A stretch of 64,000 nt of DNA from Paralvinella palmiformis (lineage: Eukaryota; Annelida; Polychaeta; Terebellida; Alvinellidae). A model generated the notes under the pieces. It saw nothing but the letters and a program-made list of their open reading frames with translations. It made no database searches and had not been told where the DNA came from. The translations under genes were made by a program, and so were the position numbers. Within the stretch, counting starts at the first letter, position 1; each line of letters opens with the position of its first letter. Below are positions 49,005-60,885 of this stretch, in pieces. The stretch spans positions 335,501 through 399,500 of the forward strand of contig JAODUP010000354.1 in the NCBI GenBank assembly GCA_025642065.1, written 5' to 3'.

Positions 49005-52000
49005 CTGAAATTAAAATTATATCACTGAGAAATAATAGTTTGCTCTGATAAAGACATCTTTATCGCAAGTGAATAGTTGACCTGGAAAAATTGACATACA
49101 GCTATAAATGTGATTATATCTATATCAGATATTGGCATTTACTTTGATCCAAATAATGTGTAATTAATGCCAAAAATGACAGCTCTGCATATATTTTGTT
49201 GTTTTGTGTCTATAATCACTGCGTCAAATCATCAGCGATAATAAACTATGACTTTTTAATAAACAATATCAGGAGAATGGCATATGTCCAATTAAGATTT
49301 AATAAGATGTTCTAAAACTAGCCTCATACAACTCCAAAATGCATTTTTATTCTAACTTATGCCATACGACCCTTTAACTGTAAGGATAGGAGGAGGAGTT
49401 TTTCATCCAGCCAGGCAACTGGCAAGGTTTTCTCCACTGAACATGCCATTTATTCTAAATTTATTTAGAATTAGTCTCCGTGGGAATGTTGTAAATTACA
49501 GACCAATTGCATCTTCCTCATTTGAGGTTGCCAGCCACGTTAAATAAGTGCCATTTCGACCATTATTATTATTATTATTATAATGAGATGCATCATCGTG
49601 AAAGTACATCAAGTGTTGCATACAAGAAGGAAATTTTTAGTATATGTCTTCAATCATCAGTGCGGATCTCATTATATTGGTATAATCCTAGCTGTTAAAT
49701 AAGCTTGGTTTAGTGCATAAGTATGGAGAAGGAAAGGTTTTGTAGAGTGTTCATGGACAAAGTGCTGCATTGAGTCTCCCAGAATCCCGTTTTGTGGATC
49801 TTGACAACCAGGCATGAGGGCGCGCGCGCTGTGGTTGAGAAGTTCTGTTGTCTGTATGTGAAGATAGTATATTTCCAGTTCCAGGCATTCTAAGAAAAGA
49901 TGATATAGAGTTGTATATTTCGGGCACTATTTGCGTCTTTGGAAGGACGTCGTGTAGGTGTTTGGCCTGGGAATCTAGCATTTCAATGTCTGTAGCAGAC
50001 CCAATATTCGTCCTGTCTTGTCAAGTTAAGGGGAATTGATACCCCTGGTCCTGCGGTGAGGGAATGATGAACCAGGAGTAGTTTGTCTGTAATATGTCAG
50101 GAGCATTATATTAGGTAGTGGGTTGGATAAAAGCGGTTTTGACACATACTGCATACAGTGTGTCTATCGAAAGTTCCGAAACACTAGTGATTTCTGAGTA
50201 GTCGGAGTTTGGTATCTAAAATTCTATCTGAGCATAGCCTATGGTCTGGTAGGGTAATGCTGAAATGCCAAGTACCAGTAGAAGTGGTGTAATAGTCACT
50301 GAAAAGTGTGTCTGTCATTTTCTCGATCCCCTTTTGAATTTGTCGTCTTAGAGCTTCGATGGTCCGCTCACATGTCTGGATAACGTCCAGGATTGTGGCA
50401 AAGTTGGCAAACCGGTTAGCTTCTTGCTTGCCGAGGATTCCGACACAGCACGCTCTTAAGGCATGAAAGTACTGGCCACTGTCACTGAGTCGCACTGCTC
50501 CCTTAACAGCATAAACATCCTTGCCTAGAGATTCGGTGAGTCTACATATTTTGGTATGAGCTTGGCCCACAAAGCTACTGAACCCCCGATTCCTTGCTCT
50601 TCAAACATGAGTGTTCGGGAACGTCCATTCACAGTCACATCATGTACATTCCACATGGAAAGTATGTACATTGGATGGATGCTACGCATGCGGATGGACC
50701 CAACAGTACCATCACCGCTGGGTGGCTGCTGGGTGCGACGGAATGATCTTGTTACATAGGTCTGGTCGAAGTAATCCACAAGTCACTCAAACCCCTCTCG
50801 AACGTTGTCACGGGGATACAACATGCCTTCAGGAACGTCGTGGAGAGGCAGGAATGACAGCCCATCCAACATGCCAATGAAGTGTAGCACGTCCTCATCT
50901 GATCGAAAACGCGTGGTCAGACCCAGGTTTGGAGCTTCCTCCAGGTAGCCTGCGTCAGCTGATAGAAACATCCATGTGCGCATACGTGGTCACCAAGTGT
51001 TATGTTCACTGCATTGATGGTTGCTTTCTCGAAGTCTGTGATGATGGAGGTCGGATCAGATTGATGCTCAAGCTCCTCACACCGATCAATCAGCGCAGTG
51101 AGTGAGTAGTTCCTGGTATGTGGTCTCAAACTGATCACTGAGTAAGGCGTATACACAGCTCACTGATCCGTCGTCAAGTAGAGCACGTATCACACATAAC
51201 TGTATAAAGATATGAGAAGCCACGTCAAATGTTCCATCCATCATCCATGTGTCTGCTCTGGCAAGATGTTATAGATCTGTGTCTTCGCCACACACGAGTA
51301 TGCGGCTCCTGTAATCGGCGCCGTTGTCATAGAATGGAAACGGCCTTGAATCATCTTCCCCCAGTTGTAGTCCACTCATTGTCTATGATGAGATTAGCAG
51401 TGAACGAAGGATTCTTTGGATGAAGTTTCGCCATCTGGCGACGTAGAGTATGCTTAAGAGCATCAGTATCCCCTAATGATGTGCGAACAGTTGTGGAAAG
51501 TGTGGTGTCGGAGATGCTTTGGCCAGGAGTTCCCCTCGTAGTGGCTGCCTTAGTCTTTAGGTGTTCCCTAAGCTTGTTGGCTTGCACACGAGCAACGTCA
51601 GCATCATGGCTGTGGATGGTCACAGCTAGCAAATTCTCAACCTGAAATGGAAGAAAAGAATATAAAATTAAAATGTTTGTTCATAATGAATTAAATGAAT
51701 CCTGGCACACAACGCATATAAATGGTGCTCATAAGTGCCTCAAATAAAAGGTTAACATCATTGACACATGGTGATAATATGGAATGTACAACAACGCAAC
51801 ATGTGTTTGGAAAGACGTCATGATGTTTCTCCAAAGAAAAATATACATCTTGCCAAATATTTTCTGCAACATGGGCATTCTATTTACCTGCGGATCAGTG
51901 ACAACTGCTCCCTTGCACGAACGTATTCGATGCTGGCTACACTCCCAGCGGGTGGTGGTCTTGTTGATTCGTTTCTTGGTGTTAGAATGTACTTCATAGC

Positions 52001-53433
52001 AAAACGTTCGGACAACCTCGGTTACTAGTGATAAGTTACATGTTGAAGAGATCAGTGATTTCCTGACATATCTTGTTGACATTTGAGGTAGAGATCCCTG
52101 GCTGTGGCCTATTTGACACCCCCCACTGACATATATGACTAGATTAATGATAATTGCCGTCATAGATGAAGCCCTGAATCAATGTCTTTGATTTAAAGAA
52201 ATCCATGGGTCGTGGTTTCGGGTCGAGGTCTTTTCCACCTAGGTATTTTGCCCCTTCGGTCTTTAGCCCCTTCATTAATTCCTCAGCTGATCTTTTGCCC
52301 CTTAGCCTTTGCCACATTACTTTTAAAAGTCTGATTTCTATAATTGTTATTTTGATCAATCTACAATAAATTTATTTTGTTGTGTTATATTTTTCATCTG
52401 TTATGGTTCATAAAAATTATCAAGATAAATAAATAGGTAAATTATTAATTTAAAATGATAAAACATTATAATACATAAATTGATAAATGTCATTTACACT
52501 AAACTGAGAATCTTTCCTTATATTATTAAACTCAGGTCTGTTCTCATTTATCTTTCGGATCAAGGGATCATCGTAATTGCAATTGTTGATGACAGACAAT
52601 GAGTAAAGAGTACAGTTACATAACAAATGATGATTATAGACTGATTTATATAAAATTGGTTAATTTTGTTTGATTAAATCAATAATAAAGAAAAAGACGG
52701 GGAGGTGGATCAAATGACCAGGATCTAATCTGTATAGCAGACAATAGGTATGGTTTGAAAATGTTAATAATTATATAGTTTTAACAGCGCTAAACAGTTT
52801 TGATATGGCAATTAAAAGGTTTTCTCTCCTCCCTGAAGATTTCAAACTCTCAAATCACCAGCAGTATTGATCATCAAAAAATCAACACCAGGTGGCTTTG
52901 CCCAAAAGGCGACAGCCTGGGGTCTGTACCTTAAATTTTCACAACCTAATTCTCACAACTGCCGTGATCTTACTTGGCTGTTTTACTCACAGACGCCATG
53001 TCTGTAGGTGATTCACTTTGTAGTTTTAGCAGGGTTTTGTTGCATGGATTCAGACCCCTGAAGAATCGTCCAGAGTTTGAATTCAAGCTTCGAGATTATC
53101 TGTGACAGTGCCTTAACCAACCAACCCCTCCCCAACTCCCCCCCCCTCCCACACACACTCAAACACAATGCTATACTATACTATATACTGGAAAGTTTTC
53201 CACGTACCTTTAGTATAATGGGTTGTTTTGTATCCTGATGTTTTCCCTATAAACAATGCCGATGTTGTTTGATACTTGGGAGACATTTCCTGGATTATCC
53301 CGTTCCTGCTCGTGTGACATGATTCGTCCTTCTTCAAAATTATAGTCAAAACTATTACAATGAGGAATAATACTAATATGAGTTTCGCTAGCTTGGAAGG
53401 ACTCATCTCATTCATGTTGAGTAATATAAACAT
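48313..53433 (-). CDS. FkbM-type methyltransferase with N-terminal membrane anchor (two exons)
   Basis: Exon 1 is 53433-53208 and exon 2 is 49004-48313. The donor is ACTAAAG|GTACGTGG and the acceptor AATTTCAG|GA; the phases fit (G + GA = Gly), giving 305 residues plus stop. Residues about 15-33 (LAKLILVLFLIVIVLTIIL) form one hydrophobic segment followed by KKDE, fitting a type II, probably Golgi, anchor. The catalytic domain has the SAM-binding start GGTYVEIGALDGIKYSNT, then GVLIEAQPEN, and AVDFFILDVEGAELMVLE, the usual FkbM order. FkbM enzymes are O-methyltransferases; the substrate here is unknown. The ATG at 53433 is the first in frame; 53415 is an alternative start. The 4.2-kb intron contains a dead MULE on the same strand. 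Confidence 0.82.
50184..52163 (-). pseudogene. MULE transposase relic with FLYWCH-type zinc finger
   Basis: Exon-like segment 1 ends at 51888 (GATCCGCAG|GTAAAT). It holds a FLYWCH-like finger: TTRWECSQHRIRSCKGAVVT followed by DPQ. It splices in phase to 51641 (TTTCAG|GTTGAG), giving VENLLAVTIHSHDADVARVQ as in invertebrate FLYWCH-MULE proteins. Downstream come the MULE-like core DPTSIITDFEKATINAVNIT, LGLTTRFRSDEDVLHFIGML, VDYFDQTYVTRSFRRTQQPP and the tail SLGKDVYAVKGAVRLSDSG. The segments lie in different frames (51632, 51156, 50983, 50570), and a TGA interrupts EGFE*LVDYFDQ near 50782. It is dead and sits in the methyltransferase intron. Confidence 0.75.
53040..53120 (+). repeat. Dispersed repeat 'CAGTCCCCTGAAGAA', copy 2
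   Basis: GATTCAGACCCCTGAAGAAT, CGTCCAGAGTTTGAATTCAA and TTCGAGATTATCTGTGACAG match copy 1. It lies in the methyltransferase intron next to a C-rich/CA tract. Confidence 0.6.
53208..53433 (-). CDS. FkbM methyltransferase exon 1 (signal anchor and stem)
   Basis: ATG at 53433-53431. It encodes a short cytosolic tail, one membrane segment and a stem ending YKTTHYTK plus one base. The phase match to the 49004 acceptor supports it. A diverged copy lies at 54416-54524. Confidence 0.72.
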
Positions 53434-54153
53434 CTTTCGGAACGCAACTGCGTTTGTCTCGAGAATAAATACATTATATATTATAAAGTTCTACTGCAAA
53501 GGAACACTTGTATTGTCGTATGCTGGAGGCTGTTAACTCATATGCAGTTGTAATTTAAGACCACCAATTATCTTTGTAATTAAACCCGAACGGCATATAA
53601 CTAATTAGCATAAATTGTATCGTAAAGGTGATATATAGTCACCAAACTAATGTAGCATATTTCAGTACGTTGGCTTCCAATATGGTTGGCATACACAAGA
53701 ACCTTGCATTCGAAAGAGTGAAATTTCACCCCACACCACTGCATAATGAATTCAACAGTGGCCGACTATATTAACTCTCTCGGGGGAACCCCCCCCCCCG
53801 CACACACACATTATATGTAATTATGAAGATATTTAATTATATACCGTATTTTAATTGTACTGATGACACACGGAATACCTACACCGAGTCGGTTACACAG
53901 TACGTAGCATGCCAAAGCAATGTTATCTAAGTGAATACGACAACAGAAATTCTTGGGACTTTATCACGTTTCGAAAGCAACATCGAAAGCTTGTCTTCTT
54001 CAGTTTTGTGATACCGAGACAAGAATATATAAATATATTCTACTATTGACTGGGATCCTACCTCAACGAAAGATAATATACAACTAGAAGATATACAATA
54101 AACCGAGAACTGATCAGTTATTTTTAATTAATGGGTATGAAAGAACAATCAGC

Positions 54154-54154
<1 letters not shown>

Positions 54155-54240
<86 letters not shown>

Positions 54241-54284
54241 ACACACATATATATATATAAACACACACACACACAAACACACAG

Positions 54285-54333
<49 letters not shown>

Positions 54334-54380
54334 CACACACACACATAACACACACACATATATAAACACACACACACACA
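54155..54380. repeat. Alternating (CA)n / (GA)n / TATA array
   Basis: A block of (CA)n, CAGTCA, (GA)n, CACATATATATATAAA and (CA)n occurs twice in similar order (54155-54265 and 54262-54380). It lies between the methyltransferase first exon and its duplicate. Confidence 0.95.
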
Positions 54381-54415
54381 ATGCTATACTATATACTGGA
54401 ACATTTTCCACGTAC

Positions 54416-54524
54416 CTTTAGTATAACGAGTTGTTTTATATTCTGATGTTTTCCCTATAAACAATGCCGATGTTGTTTGATACCTGGAAGACATTTCCTG
54501 CATTATCCCGTTCCTACCCATTAC
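54416..54524 (-). pseudogene. Duplicated first-exon copy of the FkbM methyltransferase
   Basis: The reading RNGIMQEMSSRYQTTSALFI, then GKTSEYKTTRYTK, nearly repeats exon 1 (RNGIIQEMSPKYQTTSALFI). The same GTACGTGG donor and the same phase follow. Similarity extends past the donor into flanking DNA (CAATGCTATACTATA..). The membrane segment is not retained; upstream residues diverge. It may be a dead duplicate or an alternative 5' exon. Confidence 0.65.
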
Positions 54525-55116
54525 AATAGAAAATATAACATTTATACTGTGATTATGAACATTTACTTTGTTGCATGTCACATCCATTGTCATATACTCA
54601 AAAGATTACCATTTCACTGTAATCGGTTGAAAATGTTATAGATACGCAGAAATGATTGGCACAAATAACTAACAATTGTAACTTATACAATCTAGTATTG
54701 TGATGTATATAAACAACAAAAGAATAGCGTCATTTCTTGGTTTTATTTCTACCTGCATTGGCAGGCCTAACCCAGAATGTTCGTCAGAATAATAATATTG
54801 AACTCGGCTGCAATTAGTGCAAATAACTGCAGTAACGCCCCAGTGTTGTTTGTAAAAATTAACATGACACTACTATAAATGATGTGAATTGGACGTTACT
54901 CACCTAGATGACTTTTGATCAAATATTAATCAATAATCACAAATTCTGGAATACTTTCCTTTCGGCGGAGCAAATACTATCATTGACATCCAATAATCCA
55001 GCCAATAACATGCACAATTTCAGGGCCGTATTATCCATAAAGCTGATTAAGCTGAAGTCTAGACCCCCCTCACAGACTAAGAGCCCGTCATTTTCTTTTT
55101 GCTGATAATAGTGCCT

Positions 55117-55154
<38 letters not shown>
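55117..55154. repeat. (TA)n microsatellite
   Basis: About 19 TA units. Another (TA)n lies at 55819-55861. Confidence 0.95.
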
Positions 55155-55157
<3 letters not shown>

Positions 55158-55647
55158 TCTCATAAGTATACTAAATATATTTACATATACTATTTTAATG
55201 TTTATTTAAATAATAATAAAAAAATTGAGTACAAATCTTCAAAGTGGAAATAGTACTATGTACTGCGGGATAGGGCCTACTGTACTAAGATCAGCCTGTG
55301 AAAAGAGTTGGGGGGTATTTATAAGTGTAGAGGCTCCGACATTGGGTTAATATGACCTTGCACAATCTAGCATAAGTTGAGTTTAGCTGAATCGTTTAGC
55401 CTCAGCCACCTTGTCAGATAATAATAATATATCATATATCATTTTTCCCACGAAGAATCCATGTTGTAGACGTACATACATACTTCTTTCCAGTTTATGT
55501 AAATGTCTTGATTGTACCTAATCATATCTTTAAACGTATACGGATGGCCAAAACAAAGTATACATTTACCATATAATTATTTTTCAAATACATAAGACTC
55601 TTCCATTTGACACAGTGTGTTGATGATGTCTACATCTAGGAAAGTGT

Positions 55648-55762
55648 TCGAATCTCGGCTTGGGCATATCAGGTAGGCTAAATGGGCCGAGCGACCTCCA
55701 AAGGTAATGAAGCGAAGTCAAAGATGAAACAACCTTCAAATAATGCCCACACCGAGATGTGT
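55648..55762. mobile_element. Mosaic of two SINE pieces in opposite orientation
   Basis: A plus-sense B-box piece (GTTCGAATCTCGGCTTGGGC) runs directly into a minus-sense body (GTAGGCTAAATGGGCCGAGC..AAGTCAAAGATGAAACAACC). The plus piece occupies about 55648-55672. Confidence 0.75.
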
Positions 55763-55813
55763 AGTTGATATACATCTATACCAAAATGACTTTGGGCACG
55801 AATTTTAGAAATT

Positions 55814-55864
<51 letters not shown>

Positions 55865-57480
55865 CTATTAAGATTTGTTGTATAAGTTTCATGGAAGTAA
55901 AATAGATTATAATTATAATATATGGCTTTTGTTTGGATATGTAGTATTTGATGCGTTACGGTTGTCATAATTCCTGCTTATCGTTGAGCGTGATTCAACA
56001 CATCTTAATGAAGACTTATTAACAATGTTGTGTGTGTGTGTGTGCGCGCGTGTGCGCGCGTACGCGTTGTCTGAAATCTATAGTCACAGACTAATGACCA
56101 ACGCAGAAAGACATATGACTTTTAACAGTAGCAATAGAACAATATACTTCTGTAGAGCAATATATCTCGCGATAGAGAAAACACACATGATGACGTCATG
56201 ATGCACGCATATACAGAAGCCAATACAGGACACTGGTGACATATTCAAAATGCGATACAACGAGGTGGGAACAACTAACTCTTCTTTTTTTGGTGGAGGG
56301 GTTGTGACAATTATGTAATAAATCTTCCGTTAATATATCATAAATAAAACATTTAAATGAATTAACTTGAGAATGAAAACATTACATGATGACTGTATTT
56401 TAAAATATAAACTATGTACTTTATAAAAAAGGCCAAGTACAAAGTATTTCCTGTATTCGACAAAAATACATGAGTTTCGTTATTATTCTTTCCGTATTGG
56501 CAAGAAAACATTGACAAGATATACATCATCATGTCGATGAAATATTATAGAATAACAAATACCTTATATATACACACACACCAACATTAGATTTGTTTTG
56601 TAAGAAGCAACGAGTTATAATAAATAATAAAATGCAATTTCTGATTTCACGCCGAACAAACATATTCAGTTCAAACACTCTATGTAGACACCGGTCTTCG
56701 ACTAACTCTCTATGTTTGACTATGACTATGAGCCTAGCTTTGAGGCTTTGTCAAATCTAGTATGATTTTACCATATTCTCATGCTCTATGCTTTTTGTTG
56801 AAGAAGCATCGCTGACAAGTAATCTGTTTATATTAAAATTGATGACATCGAACCAGCTGTTTAATGTGATATCATCAAAGCAACCACGCCATAATTTCTT
56901 ACTCTATATATGTATGAGGGGGGGGGTATTATTCCCGACAATTGGTTCAACAAAAAGTCTTATTGGCGTGTTAAACTGTAAACAAAATATTCATAATGGT
57001 GGATCTCAGATGTTATGGATACTTAGTATTAAAGGAAAGGTCCACTTTTATTTCAAATATGTAGGAACTAATACAAATATATTCACACAAAAGACACACT
57101 TTCATTAATGAATCGATTACAGCGTCAATTAGCAGTGGTTAGGTGATTGAGCCCTGAAGCAGATAAGGTACCGAAGATAAGCAAGCCAGAGCTTCTGTAA
57201 CATGACTTGATCTGGATAAGATTACATGATCATTGTGCACCTTGATGTCAGAGCTTTGTTAAGGCAAGCTGCTCTCGAAACTTTGCTCTCGTGGTTTTGT
57301 AATAGTGTAAGATGTTAGAGAACAAACATATACATAAATTATAAGATGTCTGTTCTAGCATTTTATTACTCGGCATGACAACTTTACGAAGGATTCAGCT
57401 ACAACATTGAAAGTAATATTTTAACATTATATATCTAGATGAAAACATAGCGGTGATACCATAAAAATACGCTAATTTAA
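55865..57480. other. No gene recognised
   Basis: AT-rich with (TG)n and CG-rich purine-pyrimidine alternation at 56028-56066. The open frame at 56788-57108 has no motif. Confidence 0.5.
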
Positions 57481-57499
57481 CGCCCCCCCCACACACACA

Positions 57500-57640
57500 C
57501 GCACCAAAACACTAATGAGTCATAATACATGTCTCAAGATGAAAAGTTGTTGCTCTAATAAAGTCCCCTGTTGAACCCCCCAAGAGTGTGTATTCAGGAT
57601 TCAGGATTATCTGTGCCAGTGCCGTACATATTTTCCGTGA
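57500..57640 (+). repeat. Dispersed repeat 'CAGTCCCCTGAAGAA', copy 3
   Basis: ATACATGTCTCAAGATGAAA, AAAGTCCCCTGTTGAACC and CAGGATTATCTGTGCCAGTG align with copy 1 with more divergence. It is also next to a C/CA tract (57482-57504). Confidence 0.5.
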
Positions 57641-57892
57641 CAGAGATTGGTATTCGTGTTTTCATAACTGTCTGTGTCAATGATAGTAATATTTAATACC
57701 ATTGGAGTGTTTTTGACGAGTAGGTCGTATATTGTTTACTGGATGTATGTGATTAGGGTAATTTTAATCCAATTATATAGAGCGCTATATAAAATGTTGT
57801 ATTATTATTATATTATTATTATTATTATTATTATGATTTGATCCTCTAGAAAGTATTACAATACACATGGCGCTGCGGTTGACATGTTAAGT

Positions 57893-57975
57893 TTTTGGCG
57901 GGAAGAGACTGATTATTTCCGCTCTCTCTAAGAAAATATTAATATCGATGTTGACACATATAGCACTGGCGGGAA
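57893..57975. promoter_or_regulatory. Paired E2F-like sites
   Basis: TTTTTGGCGGGAAG starts at 57893 and ACTGGCGGGAAG at about 57964, 300-380 bp upstream of the ATG at 58276. They match the general E2F core by eye only. Confidence 0.25.
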
Positions 57976-58275
57976 GTATGACCTACTCTCGATCTAATGG
58001 CTCAGGAATATTTCTCGGATAGTTCAGCTATAAGATAAGTGAAGCTAGTGTATTTTCCATATTATGTAATATAGATTTAATTTATATTAGAATCAGTGGA
58101 TTATATTTAGTTATTTTGTATTTTCTTTTTAACTGATCATATTATCGCCCACTCCAGTGTTTATGCTAAGAACCCGGTTTTTGGTCGTGTGTGTGAATGG
58201 TTCAGAATCGTTGACGTTGTTGTTGTGTAACCACCAGAATTTCCTTTTCGCTTATTTCTATCTCATGTTTAGATA

Positions 58276-58400
58276 ATGGATTATACTAAAGATCACTTGC
58301 TTGCTTTACGACCCCACGGTGGTGATACCATTTGTTTAGCGATGCGCCCACGTTTCGTGGAAAGCACCCAAAACAGATGGGGTATATTAAAACAAAATCA
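58276..58400 (+). CDS. Possible first coding exon with an eIF4E-binding-type motif
   Basis: The ATG in good context (ATAATGG) opens MDYTKDHLLALRPHGGDTIC. YTKDHLL fits the YxxxxL(hydrophobic) motif used by 4E-T and other eIF4E-binding proteins. A possible donor (ATGGG|GTATAT) lies near 58380. Upstream (57880-57980) are two GGCGGGAAG sites, one in TTTTTGGCGGGAAG, resembling E2F sites. No following exon is identified, so the assignment is speculative. Confidence 0.25.
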
Positions 58401-58489
58401 TAACAGATTCACTAAACACACATATTTACACACATTAATCAACTTCATCAAAAGCAATATACAGGGTACCATTACATTTTGACATTTTA

Positions 58490-59680
58490 CAATAAACTCA
58501 GACGCATTAAATATAGTTATTACAAATAGTAAAACCTGACACTAGATGCAATCTCTAATGATGTACATGAGTGTAACCATGGCATTCGAGATTCAATATC
58601 ACTTTCAAATTATGATACATTAAAATAACTGATCCAAATTACTGACCCTGGAATCCAAACCGTTTAAAGTATCTGGATCCAAGAAACTGAATCACCACAC
58701 TGTGGGCTGCACAAATGATCCTAACACATGTAACAAAACACCATTATTAGCAAAAACCTAACTAACAGAGTACAGTTCACATAACATTTATCTAACTGTT
58801 CCTTCCATCTATAGTACAACATATGCTGTGAACATGCATCAACTATATATATGGCATATGTCAGGCTCTTTACTTTTAATACAGAATATTACTATGCTTA
58901 TTATCTATTTCACAATCATTTCAACAACCCAGCTATGGAGGTAGGCCCTCACTTCACGTGCGTTATTACCCTTAATTGGCGTTGTCATGTGACTAAGACT
59001 CTAATTTGGTTTTACATTAATTCATTCATTCAAACACATTATAGTCCACCATTTTGGCTACCCTATAGTCTTCATATTTCATACCTACAATGCGGAGCAA
59101 ATTGAGAACACTTCTTGGTGGCGACTTGACTTTTGGGATACACGCGTAATTTTTTAGTGTGTCCAAACATATTATTCTATTCCATTATTTCTAAAACTAC
59201 AAAAAGTATTGTTTCATATAGCCAACTATCCATACCTAATTTTTGAACATATCAAAGGTGGCAAAACTAACAAGATAATTATTAATACACGGCACAAACA
59301 AAAGACTGCACAAACATTGGTACCAACTCACTATTTCTGATACACATAGTAATGTGGCTTAAGGCCATTAGGTGGCAGCATCTCCTTAGCGCAACCAAAG
59401 ACCATGGCGCAACCCTAATCACGGAGTTCACAGCCAGAAACAGCACGTACCAACCTAGTCATCATGAATACATCAGATATGTATAAATACAGGGTATATA
59501 ATGCACAGCTGGGGTGGGTCACCACACACACTGGTTAACATTCCCCTGTCGGCTTTGACAATCAGCGCATCAAAAGTAGGTCTACCTGCTGATGTTCTAT
59601 ATCGGGCACTATAGAGCACCAGCATCCAACAATGCATTCCTGTGAACTGTTTTCAATGGTGCACACATTCCCCTCAGGAT
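58490..59680. other. No gene recognised
   Basis: Possible intron of the putative gene starting at 58276. No exon or repeat is recognised. Confidence 0.4.
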
Positions 59681-59689
59681 CAAGTCGAT

Positions 59690-60822
59690 CAACCACTTGA
59701 AATGGTTAATAAACCCACCAGTATTTTCGCCCTTCCTCTGGCCCCAAAGTTCCTAACAAATACTCTGCATCCAATTGTAAGTGGCATTTGCAGTCTCATA
59801 AATTATTGCCTCTCTCTTCAGAGCTTGTTTCTCACTGTATTTTGCGTCCATGCGGAAAGTGTCGCTCAGTCGTCGTTGGCGGCTTGCCACAAACTCATCT
59901 AATGGTTCATCCTTGTCAGAGCATCCAGTACATCAAGTAGATGACAGATACTGACATCTTTGGATCCCTCACAAACATGACATAGTATGCGAATTTTTCA
60001 TGGATGAATGAGGTGTACAGTTAAAACTGTACATAATCTCTGGAAGATGTTCAGGTGAGCGTCTCTTCTGTGCTATTGTCAGTGTCCGTAGCCGGTCATG
60101 CAAAGTATGAATGAATCGTTCTGCTTGAGCATGGCGTTGTGCGGCTCTTGGTAATCCCATAAATAATGCACAATTCCTTATCAATGAGCATTCGAAAGAC
60201 TGACCTTCATCGTTGTGGTATGCCGAATCTCATAAACCATTCCCTCACTAGTGCTTTCGCCACCGTTCACACCTTCTGGTGCTTGGTTGATATAACCTGG
60301 GTAAACTTAGTGAATACGTCTGTTATTACTTTCGCCACCGTTCGTGCCTTCTGATACTTGGTTGGTATAATCTGGGTAAACTTTGTAAAAACATATGTTA
60401 TTACTAGTGCGTTCTTATGTCCTGACGTACTTGGTTCCAACAGCGTGAAATCCAGCACTAAAATTTCCAATGGTCGTGTCGCTTAAAGTGTCCCCGTGGT
60501 TGATTTAACTTGTTTTCCAGCCTTAGCGATTACACATCGCCGGCAACACTTACAGTATGCCCGCACATCCTTAGACATTCCTGGCCAGAAACATCTCGTC
60601 CGAACAATGTCCAGAGTTTTCTCGTGTGACTTGTTGACCTATATCTCGACAGCATGTGTTGCACGGATCAGTTGTCCTTGAAAAGCTTCCGGTAACGGCA
60701 GCTGTTTGTACTCTTCCCCCAGTAGCTGAATCTTCCTGCATAACAGTCCATTCTTGTTCGAGTCGTTCCCAATCTCGAAGAATTCTCTTCACCTGTTGTG
60801 ATTCGTGTCTGCACTCTTTCAC
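59690..60822 (-). pseudogene. Ty3-type retrotransposon integrase relic
   Basis: Minus strand: a zinc-binding N-terminal remnant (60822-60571), the core start LEILVLDFTLLEPSTSGHKN-like (60470), KARTVAKVITDVFTKFTQ, then QAERFIHTLHDRLRTLTIAQ, EHLPEIMYSFNCTPHSS (60130-60000) and a tail SEKQALKREA (about 59830). These are the blocks of Ty3/Mag-like integrases. A 75-bp in-frame tandem duplication (60254-60328 / 60329-60403) repeats 25 codons, and the central part of the core is missing. No protease, RT or LTR pair is recognised. Confidence 0.8.
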
Positions 60823-60885
60823 TAATAATACTGTCTGCTGCCTGTAGCTTCTGTATTTCTTGACATGAAAGAGAGGGAAAGGTTA

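Noticed and set aside
52144..52359. Minus frame RLRGKRSAEELMKGLKTEG..
   Set aside because: Looks coding-like but joins nothing; possibly upstream MULE sequence or chance. No motif.
53940..54070. CACGTTTCGAAAGCAACATCGAAAG.. block with a CTTCTTCAG end
   Set aside because: Considered as a Penelope-like element 3' end, but no GIY-YIG or RT motif is nearby and the similarity is only an impression.
54131..54421. 96-codon His/Thr-rich frame and Cys/Val-rich minus frames
   Set aside because: Microsatellite translation across the CA/GA array.
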